Shown: in pieces, positions 49,595 through 62,956 of the stretch | Numbering within the stretch: the stretch's first letter is position 1 | Layout: each line of letters starts with the position of its first letter | Assembly: GCF_036417845.1 (NCBI RefSeq) | Contig: NC_089984.1 | Coordinates: 31,159,447 to 31,223,446, forward strand | Source: Apteryx mantelli | Lineage: Eukaryota; Chordata; Aves; Apterygiformes; Apterygidae | Direction: 5' to 3' | Length of the DNA stretch: 64,000 nt | Made by a program: the position numbers and the translations under genes | The notes under the pieces: model-generated | Database searches by the model: none | What the model saw: only the letters and a program-made list of their open reading frames with translations | Told to the model about the DNA's origin: nothing

Positions 49595-52500
49595 CTGCAG
49601 GGAAAGCATAGAGACTGCACTGAGAACTCTGCGCACTGTAGGAGATAACAACAGCTCCCCAAGGGTCCCACTAGTTTTCTCCTTTCAGCTTGGGACTGGA
49701 CTGTCTGGAAGCCACCTGTGCCAGGGAGTTCAAAGTGCCTTTCCAAAGCTATGTGAGTATTGCTACTAGATCAGCACCGTTCTCCCACTGAAGCAGAAGC
49801 GGCACAGTGCAGCGGGGCTGAAAGAGCAGGAGGGGTTGTGAAGCCAGCAAAGGAGATGGGGGCAATGAAAGCCCCTAAGCAAAGCCACCTAGTGCTGAAG
49901 AAGCTTAGATCTGGCTTTATATCCAGACTTTGCGGCACTTCACCATGGCCTCCAGTCTTGCCCTTACCAAGGTTTGAACAAAAACACAGGATCCAAACAC
50001 CACTCCCACACATCTACTCTGGGCAGGATTCAACAACACAGGATTAGAAATGCAGACAGCTGCAGGAGTTCTGCCTCCATTAGCTACCAGACTGCGCCAG
50101 TGCTGCCAGAAAGCATAAGCAGAGATATTGCTGTACTGTGATGGCAATACTGTGTGCTCTCAGGGTGTACTGATGCTGAAACCACAGCACTGACTTTAGT
50201 GAAACAGAAAAACACCTGAGGTACCTTTAAACTAGTTATTTTGGGCAACAAGGAACTTAGGGTACAAAAGTTTATCTTGCTTTACAGGCAGAGTGGTGAC
50301 AGCTTGGAGCCCATGTCTGTGGCTATGGAATCTGAGCTAATTAATTTAATGCTAGCTCAGGTCAATCTACATAGTATTGGAATCACTGGTGCGACTGCTG
50401 TGTGTAGTCTTCCTTCATGACTTGGATCCCTCTCTGGTCAAAAACAGAATCCCTGGCAGAGCTATGAATGTCTGCCAAGGCAGGAATACCACAAAGGCAT
50501 ACTGTGATTGTGGGAAAAAAACATCAGCCAAGAGAGAAATCTCTTCTGACAGAACGAAATACACAGTTCCTCACTGCTCGTCTCTCTAAGATAACATTTC
50601 ACCTTGTGCAGCCACAAACACAAAGAAGGAAGAGATTTTAATTAGTGCAGAAGGTGATAACAGGCAAAATCTCTCCACTGCCTTTGGGGACTCCTTCCTA
50701 AACCTGAAGAGCAGCCATACAGGCAACATCATACTTAACTGGCTGAGTCTACGAAAGCTTTGGGCAAAATTCCTTTCAAGTTCTCACAGTCCAGCTCAAG
50801 GCAGAGCTCAAGACTCTGCCCTCCAATTCAGCTATCATTTGGGTTTGACCTTCTTGATTACACTTACTCTTCTGCAAAGCATCTACCAAGTGGCCTCCCT
50901 GGATGTTACGCTTGTATTGCCCAGGCATTAATAACGACATAAGGCAGGAAGCAGCAGAGAATCTGGAGGAATATCTGAACCTTAGTCACAGCTCTGTGTT
51001 TGAGCAGCTCCTGCTCTTCTCAGAGCTGGCCAGGAACAATCTGAGCTTAGGAGGAGCACTACCAGTCAAGCCACTCTATGTCATGCTTCCCACCACAAAC
51101 TCAGCCGAACTTGGTGGAGAACACTAACAGCACCCAGAGGCCTGAGCACCTCAGAGCCTGAGCCTGGCTAAGCAGCTCTGTAACCGGGGCACCTGCAGCC
51201 ACACCCAAGTCCTTACACAGCCTTGGTGGCAGGACACCACCCAGCCCTCCCACTGCCTGCTAACACAGGGGATTTCCATGGGATTATCCAGGCTGCTGAT
51301 TCCGAGGCACACGCAAGACTGGGGCCCTGAATCAGGAAAGAGCTGCTCCTCCTGCAGGATGCCAATATCCTGCAATGGAGGGGTTCCTGGTTATTCACTC
51401 CAAGAAGAGGCAATTTCTCTGTAACTCTTCTTTAGAGTTTGCACCAACAGTGGAGGCATCTTTAAAGCTCCTTTCCTAAACATAGATGCTGGAAGCTGTT
51501 GTCTAGATGTCAACACTTTTGGCTTTTACAACTTTTTGGAAGGGAACACAGCTTTATATTTGAAGCTGTTTCCCTATGGCTTTGCAGCACCAGAACTCCA
51601 CTTCCTTTCTGCTATTGGGTGGCTGCACTGGTCACAGATGCTGGAAGAAGCCAGCACTACCATGGGCTGAATGTATTTTCCATGTCCTTCCCTACCACTG
51701 AGAAAGGGGAATATTTTGCTCTGACATCAATCAGAAAAAATAAAAAATAAAGAGAAGAGGTTAAAGCATATCTTTGAAGCCACACATCCCACCGCCCAGC
51801 CCTGGCACGTGGTGCATTTGGTCTATGTTACATGTGTGTCTGCCATGTGAATGCAATAGCCAGCCCAGCTTGACTAAGATTAGACTAAGACTGACTAAGC
51901 CTGATTTTCATTATTTGCCAGGATTGACTCACTTCACCAACTCCTCCTATCTGGATTCACAAAGTCAAAGCTGCAAGCTATGTCTGAGGCAAAGTAATAG
52001 CGCTGCTGAATCAGAGAAGCCATCTGCAATTATTCCTGAGCGACAAGCAGGAGCTTGTGAAGTGGGATCACTCTCAAACAGTGCAGGGAGCATACGAGAG
52101 GGCAACGCTATTCTGCTTTACCGTAAACTCGGGATCGGAGAGTGTTGGTGGCACCCATAAAAACAGGGAACTTGCAGACCTTAATGGCACTAGGAACCAG
52201 GAGAGGCTGGTTCTAGCACTGTTGCACTTGTGCAGATTGCACTGAAAAGCAGGATACTGGTAGTAGCCCAACTTTGCAAAGTGTGTTTAGATCTGTGCTT
52301 CCCAAAGAAGCCCGGCACGGCAGGGTACCCCCCGCACCCCCCATTCCACCTGGCTGCAGCACAGCACACTGGCAAGATGATACCATCCAAGTACACACCA
52401 CTAATACAAACTCAGAAGCCAGATAGGGTACCAAGCAGACACTTTGTAAAGAAATCACTGAACATCTCACTTCAGGGACAACTGTTCAGCCTGCTTAGCT

Positions 52501-54518
52501 GGGCTTTGCGTGCCTCCTCCTTTCACTGACAGAAGAGCAGATTCACTGCAGCTGGCTCTTCCAGCCATACAAATGCAGCTCGAGGATGCTAAGCCAGTCT
52601 CAGATGGGACATTCAGATCCCTCTGGTTAGTTCAGAAGCTAGATACTACTTGTGTGCAATCTCAATAAAGACTATTACAGACATTTTTCAAAGGGGAGGG
52701 GAAAAACTATTTCATAGCCATGAACACATATTTTAATGGAGACAAATGAAAGCAGGCACACGTTTCAGATCTGTTTATTCCTCCATTCTGGTCCTTTCAG
52801 TTTTAATCTGAGAGTGCTGTTGCATTCTTACAGCACCCATCCTTTCAGCTCTCTCTTTCCTCCATTAATAAGGCTCCTGCAGTGAGGCAATCCATTAGGA
52901 AAAAAGGCACCAGCAGGTGCTGAGATTAATAATATTTAATGTCAGAGGAACCCTTTGACCACTAATACACTGAGACTCAGTAGAAGCCTCCAGATCACAT
53001 CACTGACAATGGTAAAAGCAAATGTCATGGCTCCCATCACACCTAGGGTACCCCTTCCTCTTAATCAAGGCTTTCAGGTGCCTCTGTCCCAGGACTAAGA
53101 GAACTGGTTAACAAATGGCCCTCCGTCTCTCTTTCACCCAATAGTCTAGGAACCTGCCCCTTCCTGTTCTGCTTTAAAAGCTATTCCTTTCACTTCCAGT
53201 TATTCTACCAAAACCAACACAATTAGAATCAATTTGACCAAATAAAGCTTCCAAATCTGCTTGTTTAGCACATTCACTGAAATGATGCTAATGCCAGGGA
53301 AGCAGTTTAGATGCCTGACCAAAGCTTGGATGTGCTGCAGGAACCAAATTCTACTCTTGTTGCAACCTGTGCTAGCCCCTAGGACACCAACACGTGCTCG
53401 TTTCCCAGAGCCCAAGCAGGAGCACCAGTTGCACTTCATTTGGCACTGCCAGGTGCCTTCCTTTCGAAGAAGTGTCTTCTCAGTGTCTATTTTATTGTGC
53501 TACCCAAAAAGAAGCAGCCCCAAAGCAAGGCCATTCTGACCCGCACAAGCCTCTTGCCTCTGGCACAGAAAAGGAGCTGAAAAATCTGATATTATACACA
53601 AAATGTTTACAAAACAGATAGGTGCTATTAGGACCTTTCACAGCTGAAGAAACCAGTCACATAGAAGCCCAAGCGACTTACCCGAAGCCCCTCTGAGAGC
53701 CAGTCCAAAGACAGGAAAAGAAAAGAGGTCTTTTACCTTATGTTCCTGTGTTCAAATAGCTGGACCCTGCTGCAGAAAGGATTAAAACTGACTCTGAAAC
53801 CAGACTTTTCTTACTTATTCTGACATAGCTTCAAACACACCTTACAGTGCCTCCTAATCTTCTATGACAAAAACGTGGACACAAGTCCATAATCAATGAC
53901 TCACTGCTGATAACTAACCCTACTTGTCTGAGATAAAGCAAAGTTTGTCCACGACAACACAAACTTCCATTCAGAAGTAGTTCCAGGCATTCCCAGGACT
54001 AGAGATCTATTCTTTAATATTTTGCCCTCCATCCACCATCTAAAGCTTCAATTTACAATCATTCCTGCAGAGAATTTTTCTGCATTTTTTTTCTGCAGAG
54101 AACAGATGCAGAGGATGCATTCCAAATTGCTCAGTTTTCAAAACAGCCAACAGATGACCTGCATGTCACCATTTCACCCTTACTTACAGAATACAGAACA
54201 TTCACGTAAACTTTATCTATTTGCATAATGGTTTCACAAAAATTATTAAAATGTACCCGCAGCCTGGCTTCTTATTTCTTATCTCCCAGCAGATATATTA
54301 TTCTCACTCAGTATTCATTTAAAAAAGAGCTATATTCGCTGACAAACATATAAAGCAAAATGACCCAGCTCTTATATAATCTTATTTTTGTATACCCCAT
54401 AGAAGAAATATATTATCTCCTCTACTTTGTCAAATACAGGGTAGCCCTGCAAGGAATCTGGAAAAGAAATAATAGAGGATATTTTTTTCTTCTCTCTTTT
54501 TTTTATAATATAACTTAC
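49595..54518 (-). other. COL17A1 intron 1 (inferred) / 5' region
   Basis: About 4.9 kb without coding potential, taken as intron 1 if the candidate first exon is right. Other strong minus-strand donors occur at 50867 and 53681, so alternative first exons are possible. No transposon was recognised. Confidence 0.5.
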
Positions 54519-54575
54519 CTGTAATTCTTTGGTTAATGAACTGGAAATCTGTCTTTCTCCTCAGCCGTTTCCTTT
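54519..54575 (-). other. COL17A1: COL17A1 exon 1 (candidate, non-coding)
   Basis: The minus strand has a perfect donor, attacag|gtaagt, about 80 bases after a TATA box. The stretch between the inferred start site and the donor contains no ATG, as expected of a leader. The right edge is placed about 30 bases downstream of the TATA box. Confidence 0.42.
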
Positions 54576-54598
54576 CTACCAAAATTTGCCACCTACAC

Positions 54599-54604
54599 TT
54601 TATA
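54599..54604 (-). promoter_or_regulatory. TATA box of candidate COL17A1 promoter
   Basis: Minus strand gggcacggTATAAAgtgtag, with GC-rich flanks typical of a functional TATA box, placed correctly ahead of the candidate exon 1 donor. A CACACC-type motif lies about 20 bases further upstream. Confidence 0.42.
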
Positions 54605-57600
54605 CCGTGCCCCTCCAAAGGTGTGTGGAATCTGAGTGATCATCCAAGAATGTTCACCTCTTCTTGTATTTAACCTGTTTTATTCTCCCCCTTCTTGCAC
54701 TTTCCTATTTCTCTGCTCTTCAGCAAGCCCTGACAAAGGCATACTGTGGTTTCCTGCCTCACCCTAATCTTCCAATTATCTGACACTCACTGGAAAAAAA
54801 ATCTGCCTCCAGGAATCAAACTTTATTGAAAGCAAGAATGCTCCTATTTGCTCAGGTAGATTAACTATTTAGAGTCCAGACCGGCAAGGGCATGAAGGAA
54901 AAGAATGGTTACAGCACTGCTTTTAGATACCTGATCTGAGCATTTTAACAAGTCCTTCTCACCTGTTTTGGCTTTTTCTTACAGAAAGTTTTTGCAGCAC
55001 CTGCCGACGTCTCTGCAAAACTGGCCACAAGCTAATCGTATTTTGCCACTTGCAGACAATGGGCTAAACTCCCAACTAGCACAAACTGGGGCAGAACCAC
55101 TCAGGTCAGTGGCCTGGACTGGCTTGCAGACCCCATAGATATTTATGCTCTATTCAGGAAGCAGCACTATTAGTAAAAATACAACAAACTGAGCAAGGAA
55201 CAAAATCTCTTTCATGTCTGACTTCTGCAGACTTCCCACTCAATAGGAATTGGAGCAGAAGAGCAGCCAGGATGGGTCAAAGAAAGACTCCACCTAGCTC
55301 AAGATCTTGCTTCCCACCAAGACTCAAAACAAAAGCCATGTGAAGATTATGCGAACAGAACAACTATAGGCTGACATTTTCTGGTGTATGCTGGAGACTT
55401 CCTGAGTCAAAGGCAGCAGCTTTGCAATCATTCCTTGATGGATTTTTTCCATTAATTTGTCCAATTAGTTTTTGAATCTGTACAGTATTTTAGTATGCAA
55501 GATGTCCTACAGCAAAGCTTAACTATACCTTGTGTGAAGATTTTTGCTCCTGCTGAATATGATATTGCCATTTGATGCCCATATTTCTGTATAAGAATCG
55601 GAATTCACCGTGGCTTTTCTCAGCCTACATAGGTTTTGAAGGACTTGTATCATTGAATGGGAGAGAACTTGAAGCTTCATATGTATTTTTGCATATATCT
55701 TTTGAGGGATTGTAGCCATGCAGTGCCAGAAGATCATACTCTATTCTTTTAAGTTTCAGACTGGAAATTTCTGAAGGTGTATAGGGACGTGGCTGGGACA
55801 CAATCCTATGTTGCTGCTCCAAAGACTAGGCCCTGTGCTGTTGATGGGGGCAGAGACATCTTCAGAATTCATCAACGCATCTCCTAAATCCTAGAACTTG
55901 TATTTATATTTATCTTTACCCAGATAGGTATTTATGAAGCATAACTTCCTCCCTGTGTGGAGCTATCACAGCATCCTTAACTCTGTGTCCTGAACACTAA
56001 TCAAGGGATATTAAGTTGTCTAAACATGCTGCATGTGGTAATTAAGTCATTAAGAGACGTAGATCTTAGCCTGGGACCTGGACAAACTGCACTTGGCTTA
56101 AGCCTTGACAGAGAAGATAAAAGTAACTTTATCTTTATGACCTTCATGACACATAAAGATGAATCATTACTGTCCCTTTTATTATCAACTACACTTTGAC
56201 CTGGCACTTTGGTCATCTCATTTTACATCTGCTTCCAGCATAATCCACATCTGTGTGCTTCTGGCATACCCTGTCCGCTCACAGACAGAAGTTCATGGAA
56301 AGACAGCACTGAATACACTGGGCTGTTCTAGCTCTGTAACACTCACCAGTATGAGAGGGACTCACTGGAACAGCACACAGACTCTACTTGAGCAAGGGAC
56401 GGGACCTCACTTTAATGCCCACAGGACTGGAGGAATTCTCTCCCTCCTTTAGCTTTGTCTTCCAGTTTTCTTTATATATGTATAAAGAAAAGAAGTAGCC
56501 ATAGCAATTTTGATAAAATAAGAAAAATACAATATTTGCAATGCAGGCAATGACAAAGACACTGGTTTAATGTTTCTTGACAACAAAGTGGTTTTGGAGC
56601 TGCTCTTCATGAGTCATTTTGCCAATTTCTTACAGGAAACAAAAAAGGAGAGAAGGTGGGGAAAATGACATAGAGGTGCCTTAAAAGGAAAATGGAAACA
56701 AATCACACCTTGAGAACCACTGACTCTGCATTTAAAAGTAGAAATTTAGGAGGAGATGAAGCTGGTAAAATCTGCCTGAGGAAATGCATTGTTTCCCTCA
56801 AGCTCCTAATGGGCAAGTGTTGATATCAAGGACATAATTTAGAGCGCCTCACATTTTAATGCAATTAGTGGTAGCCTCAGGCGTTCAGATCTACTGAAAG
56901 CCAGGTGCTCTCTCTACCTGGCACAGTGCAGTGAACTGCAGCAGACCTAGCTTTAGGCAGCTGAATCCCTTCTTCCCCCCGCACAAGAGGAGCCCAAAGA
57001 CAGTGTCAAAGCTGAACCATCTGGTCCAGTTATAGCTCTCTTCTAGGACCTTACGGATAGGACCACATGTTCGTGGCTTAGAAACTGCCGAGCAATGATA
57101 ACTTGCTAACAGTGACATCAAACAAAGCTGCACAGCACCAGATAAGGTGCTATGCTACCTGCATACTTCAGGCAACTCTGTCCCGACTGACACATGAAGT
57201 ATATGGCTAGTGAATCAGCCATAAATCTGCCTAAAACAGTGCAGGCCCACCCAAAGACGGTTCATATAGGGAAGAAGAAACCACACCTATTTCCGGGTAG
57301 CAACTACAGTTCCCTCTGTGCCTTGGCTTTGCACGCTGAGGCCAGGCAGCTACTGAACCAACCAGAGCCTTGTGCCTGAGTCACTCCTTGACTCAGTGCC
57401 CCGAGTCTAGTTTGCACATCGCTTGAGAAACTCATCATGACTAACCTCAGGCATGAAAAAAAGCCTTGTGGGGAACTGCTCGTCGCTTTTGGGGTGCCTG
57501 GAGGTGAGTAATGTCAGGATGCAGAACAACTTTGCTAACACAATCTCCCAGGTCCCAGGAGAGTTTGATGAGCAAGAGAAGACATTTTGACTGCTTCTAT

Positions 57601-58487
57601 TCATTAATTATAAAAGTTTTACAGCTAAGAATTGTCTTTCCTCTTTCCTTCTGGGTTTAAACAGCACTCCATGCAACAGGAGGCCTGCTGCTGCTCCTAT
57701 GTTTTACCACAGTGCAAATAATAAATAGCAATAAATACAATAAAGCTATATATGCATATGGAGCATTATTAAACACTGATCCTTAACAGTGCAGGACAAA
57801 CTGAACTTGACTGGTCCAGAGAGGAGGAACTGGACTGTTCTGGTGGGGGAGAGAGAGTAGAAGGAGGTGGGGGAAGACTCAGGCCTTCTGCTCTTACTAT
57901 CATTAAGGTGGATTGGAGGAGCAAGACCCCTCAGGCTCATGACCACGTTTGCAACTGCATTGTATCTCCGCCCCTGTCTGGACAGAGCAGACAGCTTGAC
58001 TCTCCAGAGACGTGGAAGGGCAAATGAGACATCAGGATCCTATCTGCTCTGCAGTCCCTGGCAGTCTGCTGCCACAGGCAGCTGTCTACCTCTGCCCGGA
58101 GACAAGCCTGTGCACACAGAGAGTAGGGCCATGACGACTACTGGGTGCACTGCAATGCAACTGCCTGATAATTGCCAGCAGGCAGCCCAGCCCTGCACAT
58201 TCCTAGCTGGGGATGGATGTGCTGCATTCTGCCTTGTGTGTTTGGGACAAGTTTTGGTTACCGATAAATACAAAGAAAATGCATCTGTGGCCTCCTAAAG
58301 TCCCCCCGTTCTCCATGCAGCTTTTTCTGTGCATCAGTGCTTGGGAACATTTTCCATCTAGGTACAGGTCAGGCTGTGCAGGAGAAGTTGGCTGTCAGAG
58401 CCAGGAGTTACCACCCACATCAGATCACCGCAGATGGCACTGAGGCTGGGATGTCAACAGACTTCTCTTCAATGGCGACATGCTGTC

Positions 58488-58503
58488 CTCTCTCTCTCTC
58501 TCT
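58488..58503. repeat. (TC)n microsatellite
   Basis: Eight TC dinucleotides. Confidence 0.85.
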
Positions 58504-61350
58504 TGCTCTGCTTCCTACCTTGCCCATGGCAATTAGGGAACTACCACAGCTGTCCAGCAAAACTCAGCATCTGCCAGGGAATGCAGCCGTGAAGCAGATG
58601 CACTGATCACTGCTGTTCTGAGGGATATCACTGTGGGTTTAAATTAAGTTACATTCCCCTCTTTCCTAGGGCTTGATTGATAAATAATCCTTTCCACTTT
58701 GTCCTCTAGATAAGAGTTGCCTGCAACATCCTCTGCACATGACAGCACAGCTATGAGCTGGATTGAGTCTCTTATCTGGTGCCGCTAGTTACTCATCATC
58801 AGCACACCGCCCAGTACGCTTAGTCAAAGACTAAAGAACCAGTCCTTGAGTGTTTTACTTAAAAGAGTGTAAAGTTTGCTTCACAGGGTCAAATAATTCT
58901 CTATTCCTTAGCATTTAGAAAACTACTGGCTGCTTGCAAACCCATCTGTGAATCCTTAAAACAGAGTCAGTTTTAGCACTGGCCCCTCTTAGTCCAAAAA
59001 TATGCACCAGAAAATGCACTATTTGTTAACATCCCATGTCAAATGTTTCAGTCAGCCAGCCAGCAAGGGACAGAACCAAGGCCAGGTGACCTGGCTGTGG
59101 TACAGCCAATACAAATAATGGAGGAAAGTCAAAGCAAGCTGTTTGTAAAGAACTGGCAGCCTGAAAAAAACCTTTCCGGGAGCCCTAAAAAAACCCACGA
59201 TTTGATTTGTGAATTGCTCACCAGTCACACCCATGGTCGAAATTCCAGGCAATCAGTGTTTCAAGCAAACAATTCAACCAGTTCTACCAGCTGCCAGCTG
59301 AAAGTCTGCAAGTCTAAGTGCCATTTAAAAAAAAAAACACAAAAACAACAGCGCAGGGAGAATCTGCAGTGGAACAGTGCACACAGGACAAAAGTCGAAG
59401 ACAACACTTTAGAGAGGTCTGCCCCAGGAAATGCTGAGTGTTGGTGAATACAGATGATTTTGGGCTGCTAGCCCGAATAGAAAATTCAAATCTCACATTG
59501 GCAAAAAGGTCCTGATGGAAAATCTCTGCCAGGCTCAACTACAGCTTGCAGCAACTCACCTCCTGCATGGGGAGAGGGATTCTCATTCGCAGGATGGGAA
59601 AGGCAGGGGAGAGTGAGACTGAGCTTTATTTCACAGAATCCAGAAATTAACTGAAGGGCAGCCAGTAGCAGTTTTCTTTTTCTCTGACCTTCGCCAGCTC
59701 TGTAGCATTCCTGCTCTCCATGTCCTTTTCTCTTCTAAGTTTCAAAGGGTCATTTTTTTGAGCACAGATTATTTCACAGGCCAGACAGGATATTCAGGAA
59801 AAAAAGTCCCATTGATGGGACTGAAAATTCCTGTCTTTAGTCCAGCAACATCTCTTGAAAGTACGTGGGCACAGAGAATGAAATTAAGCACTCTACAAGG
59901 GACTTACACAGGATTGTACATAAAGCCCATAACTCCTACCCAATCCAAGGAAACTGGTCAAGCACTGGGGATGTCTGGAGATAGTAAGTGAAGAAAGCAC
60001 CACAACTGTTGCCAGGCTGCTTCAGGTGCTCTGCTGCAGGGACACACGAATAGCAATGACACTATACTGTTTTGGGTACATCTTCTGTACCCCATTCCCA
60101 AGCTCTCCAGCCATATCTATATTGTCACGACCTAACACTGCTTCAAGAATAGATTTCCTCATCGTCCACACTGTTGACACAAGCTTGTGCTAAGAGAGAG
60201 CACTAGTGGAGATCCAGAGCAGCCTGGAGGTGGGCTCAGAGCATCAGCAGTGGCCAACACTCCTTTGCTCACGCAGCCCATAGCTAAATATAAGCAGGTG
60301 TCACTAACTGCCAAATACCCCAAAAGGCCTAGCAGCCATTCCCAGGTTTTCCAACCAATATACAAGGGGTTTTGCAGAGTATCTTCCCCAGAACTTGGCT
60401 TGTCCTAAGTGCAGTGTGGACATGATGAGCCCAAACTACGAGTTTCCTAGGCCAAGGCAAAACCAAATATGTGGAGCAAAAGTGTACAAATTAATGGATT
60501 CGGCAGGGTTAAGCTCAGTCCTGGGGTAGTGCTTGCAGAATACTTGGAGCCTCTATGGCCCTGCCAGGTGCAACAGAAAAAGTGAGCTACTTCAGAGACT
60601 CAGTCAATACAGTGCAAAATGCCAAACACAGCCTCTCCCATCACGTTCCCAGACAGCAGAGCTCCTGGTCTGGGGCAGTGGATTTATGAATTATATAGCT
60701 TTACAGGTTGCCAAGAGAACATGCTTGAATTATCAGGGATTCGGTTTAACATAGAAGCAAATGATCATCCAAGAAAATAACAGAATTGAGGTCTAAGGAA
60801 ATTTTTAATGTGTTCAATGTATTTTTTTTCCTATTTTTAATCTTGACAATTATGGGCCCATTCTGGATGAAATGTATTTTACTGAACTGCAGATTTTCTG
60901 AGGAACCTTTGAATGCCAAGTAAAAGGAGCCTATATATCAACTGATTTAAGTTTATAATACAGGGATTTCCACCTTGGAAAATTTTTAGTTTAAAAAAAT
61001 TTAGTTTCTAAATTTAGTTTTAGAAAACTCTTAGCAAGTCTGCAAGCTGAAAAAGGTATCAGATCAGAGAAAATATGCCAAGTATATTAGATTCAATCTC
61101 TTCTGCAGGGATCATTCCTAGCACATGAAAGGTACCTAGTGATTTTGGATTCAGGGTACATCAGTGGACAATGATTCAAACTCAGCCTGTTCTGTTAACA
61201 TAGATCTTCACTGTGCCCCATTTAAGTGGCACACGTCTGTCATTTTAGGAAAAACAAAGACATTAAAAAAAGGAAAACAGCCAGTCCAAGTTTCTGAGCT
61301 TTTCAGATTTTACATTTGCACATGACAGGCTGTTTTGCAGTCCCTGAATC

Positions 61351-61370
61351 GTGTGTGTGTGTGTGTGTGT
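61351..61370. repeat. (GT)10 microsatellite
   Basis: Ten uninterrupted GT units, followed by a mixed TG/CA stretch with partial alternation. Confidence 0.9.
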
Positions 61371-62941
61371 ACACCTGCGTGTCTGTGCGCACATGCATAT
61401 GCTGATCATGACCTTGGTTTTTTTAAGTTTCAATTAGGAAACAAGAAGACATTGAATACAACGGCCAAAATGTTTTGTGCTCCAGCAATGTTATTCCAGA
61501 TTTTGTGTGGTTCAAAGAGAAGTGGGTTTTTCCTCAAGAGCATATGGCAGTTAGGAGAAGGGATAAAGACAGATCCAGAACCAAGACATTCTCTGCATTT
61601 TTTACAATATAGAAAATAAATGATAGAACAAATCATTAGCTGGTTGAAAATTCTCCATCAATACAAATGAAACAAAAATTCTGACAGTCTACAAGAAAAA
61701 AATATTTTTGTTTGCAACAGAATTTTAAAATTACAAAAAATGGAAATTTTCCTTTTTACCCTTTCCTCTTTTTTCTAGTTCATTAAGGGGAAATTTTCAG
61801 AATACATGTTTTCTCAAAGTATATTTTTTCTAAATAAGAATATTTCAAAACTCGTTAGAACATTTTCCAAAATTTGTTTTTTATCACTTAAAATGAAAAC
61901 CCCTCCCACTGAGTATCAAGCAAAAAAACCTCATTAAGTTCTTTCAAAAATGTTTAAGTAGATTCCATTTCTGAATCACCTTTACTAACTTTTTCAGGCC
62001 ATAGTCTGGTTCTATGCAGAAAATCACTCCTAAAAGAGGTGGGTACGGCCTAAAACTAGAAATGATGAGTGCAACTAAATTGATTTTCCAGACTCAAACT
62101 GGCCATTATTCACATGGGACATTTTTCAAGCATCACTCCTTATAGTAAAGGGAAGACAAAAGCACAAAGCTATTATATCAATATTTCCACTCATTTAACA
62201 GTCAAATAAAAACATTTTAAAAACACACATTTCATGTACGGTTCTTTACTCAGTTCTGCCAGGCTTACATAGCTAAGATTCAAGTGCAGTAACTTAGCTG
62301 TCTGAGTTTCTGTCTTCAGATCTGAACTCTGGAGAACTTGCACTGAGATCAAATGATGTAGCAGATGTTGTCTAGTGCTATCTATGCTATATAAAGGGGC
62401 TGTGCTGGGTACTATTATGGTGTTATTTCCTAAGTGCTCTCTCCCCTAGTATCAAAAATGAGGTAAGCTAAGTGTTAGCCTAAACACAAGGCTGGAGAAG
62501 TCTAGGGAGGATGATGAAAAATAAAGAGGAACCCCCAAAACCACCTGAGTTAGAGTTCTGCTGCAAGCTGAAGCTGTGGATGTGCTCCTCTCTGGTCATT
62601 GCAGATGATTAGCTGGTTAATACAGATGACTAATATTAAAAGGGTAAGAGTCTCCCTTTCGTCTGAAGTGTGTCAGATTGAAATCAAGACATTACAATTT
62701 TTTGAGGAGAAGCAAGAGAAGGCCAGCCCAGTGTTGAATACATTCACTTGGAATGTGCAAGATCCGGCTCAAGTCCTTTCTCTGAAACACCTGTATAGTG
62801 ATTTAAACTTGGGATTTTCACAGTTCTCTCAAACCCTGTGATCAGACAGCCTATCCTGAGCTGAAGAGGCTTTGAGAAAGTTTCATTGAAAATAATACAT
62901 TTCTGGGGAAAGCGTCAAATTTAGCAAGCAATGTTTCTGCC

Positions 62942-62956
62942 AAAAAAAAAAAAAAA
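62942..62956. repeat. A15 homopolymer
   Basis: Fifteen A bases. No SINE or retrocopy body was recognised upstream of it. Confidence 0.85.

Noticed and set aside
50868..50900. Minus-strand gtaagt donor near 50867
   Set aside because: No promoter or acceptor gives a convincing exon; probably chance.
53682..53760. Alternative COL17A1 first exon with a perfect gtaagt donor at 53681
   Set aside because: No TATA or other promoter sign was seen upstream; the 54.5-kb candidate is better supported. It remains possible.
57867..58298. 143-codon open frame on the + strand in the 5' flank
   Set aside because: Composition and sequence resemble no known protein, and an overlapping open frame occurs on the other strand; probably chance.
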